Below the pieces are notes generated by a model, which saw nothing but the letters and a program-made list of their open reading frames with translations, searched no databases and was not told the origin of the DNA. From positions 248,001-312,000 of the forward strand of contig NZ_CP034563.1 of NCBI RefSeq assembly GCF_003970675.1: a stretch of DNA of 64,000 bases. Direction: 5' to 3'. This document shows positions 38,210-45,669 of this stretch, piece after piece. Both the position numbers and the translations under genes were made by a program. The stretch's first letter is position 1. Every line of letters starts with the position of its first letter. This stretch comes from Flammeovirga pectinis. Its GTDB lineage: Bacteria > Bacteroidota > Bacteroidia > Cytophagales > Flammeovirgaceae.

Positions 38210-38275
38210 TGCTAATCAGATCTTGTTTAACTTTTTGTGTGGTAACTTAAAATTAAACATTTTATCTGATTAGCA
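38210..38275. repeat. 12-bp inverted repeat near the IS4 fragment
   Basis: TGCTAATCAGAT (38210-38221) and its complement (38264-38275) around a 42-nt spacer. It could be a transposon end or a small MITE-like remnant. Confidence 0.4.
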
Positions 38276-38304
38276 TTTTTTTGTCATGTACTTAGGAAAT
38301 ATAA

Positions 38305-38868
38305 TTATTCTTTTCGTATTAACGGAGAAAGTGAACCAACCCCGTTTCTTAGAATGTAAATGTTATAGCTATAATTTAAATCCCATAGGATCATTCTAGA
38401 TTTATCACCTGTGTCCCCAAGAAAATTAGAAAGGTAATCTAAATACATCTTTTTGCTTTTTTCTGTAAAAGAAATTTTACTTTCTGTAAGTCCATCTATT
38501 TGAATACATATCAACCTCCTATTAATAATAGTAAAATAAGGTGGGTAAAATGATTCAATTTGGTTTACGCTTTTATCAGGGTGACCATATGACTTCATAA
38601 GATTATATTGTAATACAGTATCAATTCTACTACTTGGTGGACCAACTCCGTTTCTTACTTCATAATCAATATTTAACAAGAAATATCCTTTACTATTAGA
38701 AAATAATGTGTCAGTTTTAACTTCATAATCAATTAACGAGTCAATTGAATTTATTAAAATTGAATCTTTCAAAGAAACGAACTGAATATCTGTTTCAAAT
38801 ATCTGAGCTCTTGAAATACCTATATTACTGAATAACAATACTAAAATTATATATTTTAAACTTTTCAT
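38305..38868 (-). CDS. Putative secreted immunity protein
   Basis: 187 residues with a signal peptide (MKSLKYIILVLLFSNIGISRAQ). The mature part is beta-rich, with a repeated RNGVGP/S motif (residues about 92-98 and 175-181). The start codon overlaps the stop of a short toxin tail (TTAATGA). No family recognised. Unlike most immunity genes here it lacks a lipobox, so the product is probably free in the periplasm. Confidence 0.55.
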   Translation of the reverse strand: MKSLKYIILVLLFSNIGISRAQIFETDIQFVSLKDSILINSIDSLIDYEVKTDTLFSNSKGYFLLNIDYEVRNGVGPPSSRIDTVLQYNLMKSYGHPDKSVNQIESFYPPYFTIINRRLICIQIDGLTESKISFTEKSKKMYLDYLSNFLGDTGDKSRMILWDLNYSYNIYILRNGVGSLSPLIRKE

Positions 38869-38962
38869 TAATTAATTTTGTTGAATGAAGTTGAAGTATT
38901 ACCAGTTGATTTATTATGAAAACTATTATTTGTTGAGTTATATTGTGCAACAGCCCCACAAC
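38869..38962 (-). pseudogene. C-terminal remnant of a toxin tip
   Basis: About 30 codons (GCGAVAQYNSTNNSFHNK…SFNKIN) ending in a stop that overlaps the next gene's ATG. Immediately upstream is truncated barrel-gene sequence. Only the 3' end of the toxin survived recombination. Confidence 0.45.
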
Positions 38963-38974
38963 CTATAGCCTAAT

Positions 38975-39421
38975 GATTAATACTAGGATATTTAGTTGCC
39001 ACCCATGTCCTAAAGTCAACATTTCTTTTCGTTCTTCTCCCAATCGGTATTTTAGTTTGCTTTCTGCTAACCAACGTTCAGCGATGTCCAAATTCAATGA
39101 GTCTGTATTGAAAGAGATGTTTAACCCAAACAAGGCTTCTAACTCCCATCGTTTGTAATGGTAGCTTAAACCTAAGGTATGGGGCAATGCTCCAATCTTC
39201 ATCCTTCATTTGCCCACGATTGAAATCATGGGCTGATGATACACATACTCTACCTCCTACAAAAGGAAGCAATTATGGTGCTTATCACATTTGTAATAAG
39301 CTGTCTTTTAATTGTTGTTGTTATAGTTGGGAGAGTGAGGGGTAGGTTTGACCTTGTAACAACTCTAATGTGAAAAATAATACCAAGAAGAGAGTGTATC
39401 TCATTTTTTGATGTTTGCTTC
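38975..39421 (-). pseudogene. Truncated copy of the barrel-like gene (L6)
   Basis: About 450 bp with high similarity to the first ~150 codons of the 25193-26926 gene. It shows the leader, PFVGGRV, WSIAPYL, YHYKRWELEALFGLNISFNTDSLN and KLKYRLGEERKEMLTLGHGWQ in more than one frame, with stops. It has no RHS junction, so it is a different type of rearrangement from L1-L5. Confidence 0.7.
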
Positions 39422-39582
39422 TGATTGTTGTGTTTTTTTAAGGTCAATTTTTGTATTTAACTGTTTTTCTTTTTGTTAAAGTAATAAGTTCGGAAACTTA
39501 TTCAATAGCCAAGTTCCGAATGACGCTAACGCTTAACAATCAGAATAGTCGGGGAACATGTGAAATTTTAAATAATCTAAAA

Positions 39583-39891
39583 TTAGTAAACTCCAAAACT
39601 TGGTAACATACCCGCATTAGTAAAAAAATAAATTAATAGGATTGAAATGAAATAATGAATTATTATAAACTTCAAGGAAAACAATTGTTTCTTTTTATAG
39701 AAAATAATAAAGAAAAGTACATGTGATATTATAAATGCCAATTCAAAATAACTCATATATTTTGAACCTTGAGTACCTGATCCATAGAAAAAAAAGACAA
39801 GCATCACGGATATAATCTTTTGAATCACATAATACAATATTGTGGATAATATTATTAAAAATAACTTAATTTCACTCTGTAACTTCAACAT
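39583..39891 (-). CDS. Putative polytopic membrane immunity protein
   Basis: 102 residues with about three or four hydrophobic segments (LFLIILSTILYYVIQKIISVMLVFFF, FELAFIISHVLFFIIFY, FIIIHYFISILLIYFF). It overlaps the preceding toxin frame by 20 bp. A small multi-pass partner of a toxin tip is typical where the toxin forms pores or attacks the membrane. That is inferred. Confidence 0.5.
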   Translation of the reverse strand: MLKLQSEIKLFLIILSTILYYVIQKIISVMLVFFFYGSGTQGSKYMSYFELAFIISHVLFFIIFYKKKQLFSLKFIIIHYFISILLIYFFTNAGMLPSFGVY

Positions 39892-40159
39892 CTATATTAA
39901 AATTATTTCTCATTTTTTGAACAAAATCATCTATAGTAGCTTGAGTTATTGTAATATTTGGACCCAAATAAGATTGAATAAAAGAACCAAGTTCCTGAAT
40001 AAAGCCATCATTACTATGAAAACCATTATTTGTTTCTAAATTAAATACACCACCTATATCAACTCCTGATAAAGGATCAAAATCATGACTTATACCAACT
40101 GTTAGTATATTGACTACTCCTTGAATTAGAAGTAATGATATGTAGAGGAGGTGTTTCAA
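39872..40159 (-). CDS. Short RHS toxin-tip remnant starting at the boundary repeat
   Basis: 95 codons whose first residues (KHLLYIS) are encoded by the 27-bp boundary repeat. The rest (GVVNILTVGISHDFDPLSGVDIGG, DDFVQKMRNNFNIDVEVTE) has the look of a polymorphic-toxin C-terminus. No RHS core, no catalytic motif. It is probably a 3' fragment joined to the repeat, but its frame is open, so expression is possible. Confidence 0.4.
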   Translation of the reverse strand: MKHLLYISLLLIQGVVNILTVGISHDFDPLSGVDIGGVFNLETNNGFHSNDGFIQELGSFIQSYLGPNITITQATIDDFVQKMRNNFNIDVEVTE

Positions 40160-40160
40160 A
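40134..40160 (+). repeat. 27-bp cassette-boundary repeat, copy 3
   Basis: Identical to copies at 29497 and 35835. It lies 10 bp past the stop of the immunity gene ending at 40171. Confidence 0.7.
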
Positions 40161-40170
40161 TATATATCAA

Positions 40171-40569
40171 TTAATTAATTGATACTACGCCTCTATTAGA
40201 AACGGTTTCTCTTTTACCTAATTTATCATGTAACCAATCATTAAATTCCAAATATTTCAACTCATGAGTTTTAGTAATACTATCATTTTTAATAGTAAAG
40301 CTTGATGAATTAGGACTTTTGATAATTGTATCTCCATTATTAAGTAATTTCACTCCTAAACTGATAATAAGAGAATCATTGTTTTCTGAAAGGATATAAT
40401 AACATCCCCTATTGAATTCTATGTTTTTCACTACATATTTTACTGAATCATAATATGTTAATCTTTTAAATGATCTAAGGTATTCAGTTACACCATAGTC
40501 ACTAATAGCAAAAAAGGTAAAACCTACCAAAACTATAATAAACAAGTTTAATATTTTTTTATTTTGCAT
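40171..40569 (-). CDS. Putative membrane-anchored immunity protein (family A)
   Basis: 132 residues with an N-terminal transmembrane anchor (ILNLFIIVLVGFTFFAISDYG) and a domain resembling that of the 28560-28976 product (NDSLIISLG, NSSSFTIKNDSI, LHDKLGKRE). It follows another immunity gene without a toxin between them, so its cognate toxin has been lost. A palindromic segment (AACTTAT..ATAAGTT) lies in the gap upstream. Confidence 0.5.
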   Translation of the reverse strand: MQNKKILNLFIIVLVGFTFFAISDYGVTEYLRSFKRLTYYDSVKYVVKNIEFNRGCYYILSENNDSLIISLGVKLLNNGDTIIKSPNSSSFTIKNDSITKTHELKYLEFNDWLHDKLGKRETVSNRGVVSIN

Positions 40570-40678
40570 ACTACAATTAATTTATGTTTCAAAAAGTGTA
40601 TTTTATTTTATACTAAAAACTTATTCAATAGATAAGTTAGTACGTTGTTGTATAACAAACAATTGAATTAAAGTCATT

Positions 40679-41332
40679 TTACCAATTTACATTTTCAGCA
40701 TAAACTTTTTCTGAAATAACAATATTTTCAAGATCATACTCTTCTATTTCATATTTTAGTCTTTCAGAAATTAGAAATCCATTTTCGATATTACATCTAA
40801 TTAGGTCTAACTTCTGACTAATAATATAAGTTTCTGACTTGACAACTTCTATATTGATATTATCTTTCCTTACTCTTTTAGACAATTCAACTCTATCTTT
40901 CTCACTTTTAATGTTAAATGCATCAGTTAGTTTATTGCCATACCAATCCATTCCATAAAATTTAGTTTTCTCAAGATCTAACAAATCATAAAAAGTATTC
41001 ACCAAAAAGAGATAATGAAAATCTACTTTTTCTCCTTTAGTAGAAAATACATTCGCTTCATAAAAACGATGTTCTGATAAATTATGTCTTAAAAGGATAT
41101 CTTTAAATTTACTGCTAACTATGATACCGCTATTTAAGTCTAAATCAAGTATATCCACATTTTTAAATTTATCATATATGATAAAGTCATTTAAATAAGG
41201 TTGAAAATCTGGGATTCTATCTAAGTTATTAAATTCTCTTAGATCTCTAATATCAGATTCCTGTTCTATAATATCAGGAACCTCTTTTAAAACATCATTG
41301 TTTACATCAAATCTTAATTTATAATACTTCAT
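40679..41332 (-). CDS. Putative cytoplasmic immunity protein, Imm11/DUF1629-like
   Basis: 217 residues, no signal peptide or membrane segment. The opening MKYYKLRFD, the SGIIVSSKFKDILLRHNLSEHRFYEANV segment and the FHYLFLVNTFYDLLDLEKTKF block resemble Imm11-type (DUF1629) immunity proteins. It is 3 bp downstream of a toxin remnant. Because it is cytosolic, its toxin probably acted in the cytoplasm, for example as a nuclease. Family call is from memory of the pattern. Confidence 0.55.
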   Translation of the reverse strand: MKYYKLRFDVNNDVLKEVPDIIEQESDIRDLREFNNLDRIPDFQPYLNDFIIYDKFKNVDILDLDLNSGIIVSSKFKDILLRHNLSEHRFYEANVFSTKGEKVDFHYLFLVNTFYDLLDLEKTKFYGMDWYGNKLTDAFNIKSEKDRVELSKRVRKDNINIEVVKSETYIISQKLDLIRCNIENGFLISERLKYEIEEYDLENIVISEKVYAENVNW

Positions 41333-41335
41333 ATT

Positions 41336-41640
41336 TTATAAGCCTCTATATACTTCATTTAAATTACTATATCTATCATCTACAACCCCTGCATCTATTA
41401 CATTTGTTTGAATTTGATTTCTCATCTTAGTTACAGTTTGAATTAAAATATTATTCGCTTCTTGTGGTGAAATAGAATTAATTCTTCCATATTCTTCAAT
41501 TGCAACAAGAAGTCTTTTTTAATTACAAGAGTATCACTAGGGTGAGTTTTCTGGTACGATATATTAGAGTACCTAAAGCATCAATTACTTTTCCTACTTA
41601 GTCGTTCATAATAGGTAACAATCTCCACAACCTAAAAAAT
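41336..41640 (-). pseudogene. Toxin C-terminal remnant upstream of the Imm11-like gene
   Basis: Broken coding sequence in two frames. The last about 60 codons (LLVAIEEYGRINSISPQEANNILIQTVTKMRNQIQ…YSNLNEVYRGL) end 3 bp before the immunity start. Upstream pieces (VIDALGTLIYRTRK) are in another frame. It marks the promoter-proximal end of the array. Confidence 0.45.
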
Positions 41641-41658
41641 TAGGTTATGGAGTTAATT

Positions 41659-44523
41659 TTATTGTTTCAAAAACTTTGTCTTCTTAAATACTTTCCCTGT
41701 ATTTATTTCAATAAGATATAATCCTTTTATAAAAGAAGAGATATCCATTGTATAAGTGGAGTTATAAATATTTAATTGTTTATCAAAAAGAACTGTTCCT
41801 GTATATGTTCTGATTGTTAACTGTGAATTTTTTGCATCAGATGGAAATTGAATATTTAAAATATCTGAAGCTGGATTTGGATAAATTTTAATTATCTCAC
41901 TTTCAATACCTTTTATATCTGTTACATCTCCGTCAATAGGCTCTTCATCTTCTTCCGTGTCTTTATCTTCATCAGACGAACTATCTGAGTTTAGAAAATT
42001 CATTGTCAATCTAGAGATACCTTTAGTTCCACCTAATATAACCTGTTCGGTAGAACTATTCGTTCTAGAATTAGATGAGTTTGAAGCTATGAAAACAACA
42101 TCTGTAACACTATTCGAAAATAAACCTTCATCTTCTGACAAGTGGGTTATTTTTTCATCTTGCATTACGCTAACTCCTAATTCTTCTGTTCGAGAATATA
42201 ACATCCAAATATTTCCTGAATTATCTTTTTTAAATGTCTCTAATCCATCAGACTTCCCATTAGGGAATACATCTTGTTTTTCTTCCCATTCATTAGAAAG
42301 GTTATATTTAATAAGTCCACTATAAGTTGCTAACCAAATGTTTCCTGAATTATCTTCAATAACATCATTCACCCAATTGTTCGTTAAGTCTTCCTGATCA
42401 AAATGAGTATAGTTACCATTTTCAATCACAGTAACAGATTTCCCGGTATCATCAATAGGAAAATATAGTACCCAAGTTCGCCCTTTAGAATCAATAAATA
42501 CGTCTTTTATGTTGTTAGAAAGTAATCCACTCTCAGTTGTTATGTACTCCCAATTTATTTCATCTTCAGTAAATACTATACCACTTCCCAATGTGGATAC
42601 ATAGATCTTTTCATCACTTAAAATAGTAACGGCAACTGTTGATCCTCCATTTAGATATAAAGAGTAATCAATTACTTCGTCATTTGGTGTAATTTTAATT
42701 AGGCTATTATCTCCACCAGACCAAGCATTACCCTCTCTATCTACGTATTTAAGAAATGTATCTTCGCCTTTAAAATTCCATTTGTCATTCGAAAGTTTTG
42801 AAATCCCTCCACCTGTATAATACCAAATATCAGATTCTTTACCCTGATAAATTTTTATAATTTCATTATTAGGAAGACCATCATAGGTGGTATATATAGA
42901 ATGTGTACCCTTTAAATTATTACGATTTTCTACTACAAAAAGTCCGTCATTAGTACTTAAAAGGAAACCATTTTCTCCAAAATAAGAGACTTGTTTAGAG
43001 TCGATCCAATCTCGATTATCAAAGGGGTATTTTACCTTTTCAATATCCTCCCAAATATTATGATGAACTTGTTGAATTATATCTGTATTAAGATCAATAA
43101 CGAATAGGTTATACCTATCTGTCAAACCTATTAATTCATCTTTTTCTGTATTGATATTAACGGTTGCAATATTAGCATCATATAGAACTGTGATCTCAGA
43201 TCCATCATATTTAAGAATAGCATTTTCTCCTTTCAGGTAATAATTACCATTAGCAGATTTATATAGTTCTGAAATTCTATTATACCTATAATTTTGTTCG
43301 CCAAGAGTAAACCATTCGCCATTTTTGTAATGCTTTACAGATGTATTTAAAAAAATAAAGAATTCCTCTGTATCTACCATCCCAAAGCCAGTTACAACTT
43401 CATTTTCTGATAAGGTGTAGCTCAGTTGTGAATTGAATTCCTTAAAATCAGCTGTTTGATAAATCTCTATTTCTGTATGATTACCATCGCTTGCTGCTAA
43501 ATAGAAAGATTCTTCAGAATGTTTTTTAACACCATAAAAACGTGAAGGGCTATCATTAACAATATCGTTTAGAACAGTCACTTCTTCACCGCTCACAAAT
43601 CTGATTCCCCCATAATTAATGAAAATAAGTTGTTCGTCTTCTTCAAAAACAGTGATGTTATTCCCAAAATCTGTTAGATAGTCAAAATTAAAACTTTCAA
43701 AGGTTTTTCCATTAAAAATTGAATAACCTGAATGTGCAACCATAATATAATTACTGCTATCTAATAGCTTAGAATTATTAATCTTGGAGCTTATTAAGTT
43801 ATTAGCACCTGTATTTAATGTTGTGACCTGAAATAGGCTATTTCCTGCTAAAACTTCAACTGGTATTTCAATAGAAAGAGTATCCATATTTGGAATAAAT
43901 GCATTCAGAGAAAAAGTTGTTTCTCCAATTGTACTTCCTTCATTCATTAAAATTATATTTCCATCTGCTGAAAGTTCTGCAGTTATTATTTCAGTATTTT
44001 CTATATTCAAATCATATAAAATAGTTGAACTATCAGAACCTATAAAAGATTCAGTTAAGTCTATTTGTGCTTGTTCAAACCCTTTCCAATACCATAAACC
44101 ATTTATAGGTTTCTGATAAATTAATCTCTCCCTAACAATAACAGGGATCTCAACAGTTAGAGTATCTTCATCAGGAATAATTGCAGACAATAGAATACTC
44201 GTTGCTCCTACTTTGCCAATTTCCAATATATTTATATTGAATAATTCATCATTTGTAAATTCGACAATAACAATAGAATCATTATTTGACGACACTTCAT
44301 ACTGTAATGCTACGTCAGAGGAGGTTGAAAACATTGTATCAAAAGATACCAATCTTGATAAAAAACCTTGTTTAACGTTAATCTCATCAAAAGAACCATT
44401 GACTTCAATAATCGATGTTTCATTAAGTTGGTTTATTCTGTTTCCGCTAGACTTATTGAAAGATAAGCACATTGAAGTTGTTAAAGACCAAAATAAAATG
44501 GTCATGAATGACATTTTTAACAT
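41659..44523 (-). CDS. Secreted propeller protein with T9SS sorting domain
   Basis: 954 residues with a signal peptide and two related N-terminal segments (about 60-115 and 150-225, both ending in a LTVEIPV/LSIEIPV strand). Propeller-type repeats follow, similar to those of HTCS sensors (GNIWLATYSGLIKYNL, GRTWVLYF, GLLSNNIKDVFID). An acidic linker precedes a C-terminal type IX sorting domain (IYPNPASDILNIQF to the final FLKQ). It should be exported through the T9SS and anchored or released. It may bind glycans or proteins. It borders the toxin array but has no obvious link to it. Confidence 0.8.
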   Translation of the reverse strand: MLKMSFMTILFWSLTTSMCLSFNKSSGNRINQLNETSIIEVNGSFDEINVKQGFLSRLVSFDTMFSTSSDVALQYEVSSNNDSIVIVEFTNDELFNINILEIGKVGATSILLSAIIPDEDTLTVEIPVIVRERLIYQKPINGLWYWKGFEQAQIDLTESFIGSDSSTILYDLNIENTEIITAELSADGNIILMNEGSTIGETTFSLNAFIPNMDTLSIEIPVEVLAGNSLFQVTTLNTGANNLISSKINNSKLLDSSNYIMVAHSGYSIFNGKTFESFNFDYLTDFGNNITVFEEDEQLIFINYGGIRFVSGEEVTVLNDIVNDSPSRFYGVKKHSEESFYLAASDGNHTEIEIYQTADFKEFNSQLSYTLSENEVVTGFGMVDTEEFFIFLNTSVKHYKNGEWFTLGEQNYRYNRISELYKSANGNYYLKGENAILKYDGSEITVLYDANIATVNINTEKDELIGLTDRYNLFVIDLNTDIIQQVHHNIWEDIEKVKYPFDNRDWIDSKQVSYFGENGFLLSTNDGLFVVENRNNLKGTHSIYTTYDGLPNNEIIKIYQGKESDIWYYTGGGISKLSNDKWNFKGEDTFLKYVDREGNAWSGGDNSLIKITPNDEVIDYSLYLNGGSTVAVTILSDEKIYVSTLGSGIVFTEDEINWEYITTESGLLSNNIKDVFIDSKGRTWVLYFPIDDTGKSVTVIENGNYTHFDQEDLTNNWVNDVIEDNSGNIWLATYSGLIKYNLSNEWEEKQDVFPNGKSDGLETFKKDNSGNIWMLYSRTEELGVSVMQDEKITHLSEDEGLFSNSVTDVVFIASNSSNSRTNSSTEQVILGGTKGISRLTMNFLNSDSSSDEDKDTEEDEEPIDGDVTDIKGIESEIIKIYPNPASDILNIQFPSDAKNSQLTIRTYTGTVLFDKQLNIYNSTYTMDISSFIKGLYLIEINTGKVFKKTKFLKQ

Positions 44524-44673
44524 AGTTTGTTTTAGTTGTGTTCGTTGAAGAAGAAAGTTTAAAATATTGAAAGACTACCCTTAGTTTAAATATTTTTTAG
44601 TTTGGCTATTGTTATAATCTTCAATTTTTAAAAATACAAGAATAAATTAAAGAAGCAGGAATTTTTATACAAA

Positions 44674-44704
44674 AAAACCTCGTCGGCAATACCAACGAGG
44701 TTTT
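44674..44704. terminator. Bidirectional terminator-like hairpin
   Basis: Stem AAAACCTCGT with complement (44674-44683, 44695-44704), A/T runs on both sides. Confidence 0.7.
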
Positions 44705-44839
44705 TCATGAACTTAACTCTCTCAATTTTTTTATCACTTATCTACTAAGCGCATTCATCTAACTTCTGATTATATAAACTGCTTTAATTGAATTTTTGTT
44801 TCAATTCAAACTAAATAAAAATATAATAGATGTGAATAT

Positions 44840-44872
44840 AAAAAAGGGAGTAGGTTCACAGCCATACTCCCT
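44840..44872 (-). terminator. Intrinsic terminator after the LTxxQ-like protein gene
   Basis: Stem GGGAGTA/TACTCCC (44846-44852 with 44865-44871) followed by T6 on the minus strand, about 35 bp past the stop at 44906. Confidence 0.75.
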
Positions 44873-44905
44873 ATATAATGGGTAATCACACAACATTTAA
44901 TAATT

Positions 44906-45559
44906 CTATCTGTTGATTGTGGGTTCTAGAAGATTATAAGTTTCTGTTTCTTCAAGTTCATTTTTTGAATAAGCATCTTTAAATCCTTTTACTTTCTTCT
45001 CATAAGATGATTTATGGAGAATATAATCGTGTTGTTGTTCTGCTGTAAACATTTCAGCTTTTAATTTATCCTTTTGTATCATGCTTTCTTCTTCTATTGT
45101 AAGGTAAGCAGCATTGTACATTCCATATTCATAGCTTGCAATTACTAGGTTTCTATTAATTGGCAAAATTTTACTAAAAAACTCTTCTTTCTGTACTTCT
45201 GTAAAATGTATAATATCATCCAATTGGTCTACTTCATGTTTTGTAGTTAGATACGTACAGAGTGTTGTTACTTGTGTAGGATTTAATACTTTGTCCCTTT
45301 TTTTCCAATACTTTTTATCAATTGTAAGTTTCTCTTGGTGTTCTGTATATTTCTTCGCTTTCCATGTTCTCAATTCTTTTACATATTCTGTTCTCACCAC
45401 AATCATTCTATCGTGTTGAGTTGGTGTTAAAGGGATAATTTTCTCAAACCATTTAACGTAATATTTTACTTCTTTTTCTACCGTACGGTACTGCTGTGCG
45501 TAAGTTGTATTGACGAGTAATAGTAACGTAATGGTAATTGTTGATATTATAGCTTTCAT
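44906..45559 (-). CDS. Secreted protein with LTxxQ-like repeats, unknown
   Basis: 217 residues with a signal peptide (ending TTYAQ). Four helical segments begin with related motifs (PLTPTQHDRM, VLNPTQVTTL, HFTEVQKEEF, MFTAEQQHDY), spaced 40-60 residues apart. They resemble the LTxxQ motif of Spy/CpxP-type periplasmic chaperones, though the identity is weak. The gene follows the GH5-sulfatase fusion with a 110-bp gap and could be in its transcript. Role unknown. Confidence 0.55.
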   Translation of the reverse strand: MKAIISTITITLLLLVNTTYAQQYRTVEKEVKYYVKWFEKIIPLTPTQHDRMIVVRTEYVKELRTWKAKKYTEHQEKLTIDKKYWKKRDKVLNPTQVTTLCTYLTTKHEVDQLDDIIHFTEVQKEEFFSKILPINRNLVIASYEYGMYNAAYLTIEEESMIQKDKLKAEMFTAEQQHDYILHKSSYEKKVKGFKDAYSKNELEETETYNLLEPTINR

Positions 45560-45669
45560 GATGTATAATTAATGTGAATAGTTCTTAAACCAAAAGTCAT
45601 ACATTTTGCCTTTAAACAGGTTTAAAAATGGTTCGCGAGGGTTTAAAAACTATTCAATTTATTCTTCGC

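Larger units (their letters stand above)
44524..44905. other. Intergenic region with two terminators
   Basis: About 380 bp, AT-rich, no gene. It contains the hairpins at 44674-44704 and 44840-44872. Confidence 0.5.

Noticed and set aside
28222-39421. CRISPR array
   Set aside because: Repeats are 140-450 bp, irregularly spaced and mostly coding; no short direct repeats with uniform spacers.
26985-40160. Integron cassette array (attC-like hairpins)
   Set aside because: The palindromes are not attC-shaped, cassettes carry repeated coding leaders, and there is no integrase in the window. Homologous recombination between leaders explains the pattern better.
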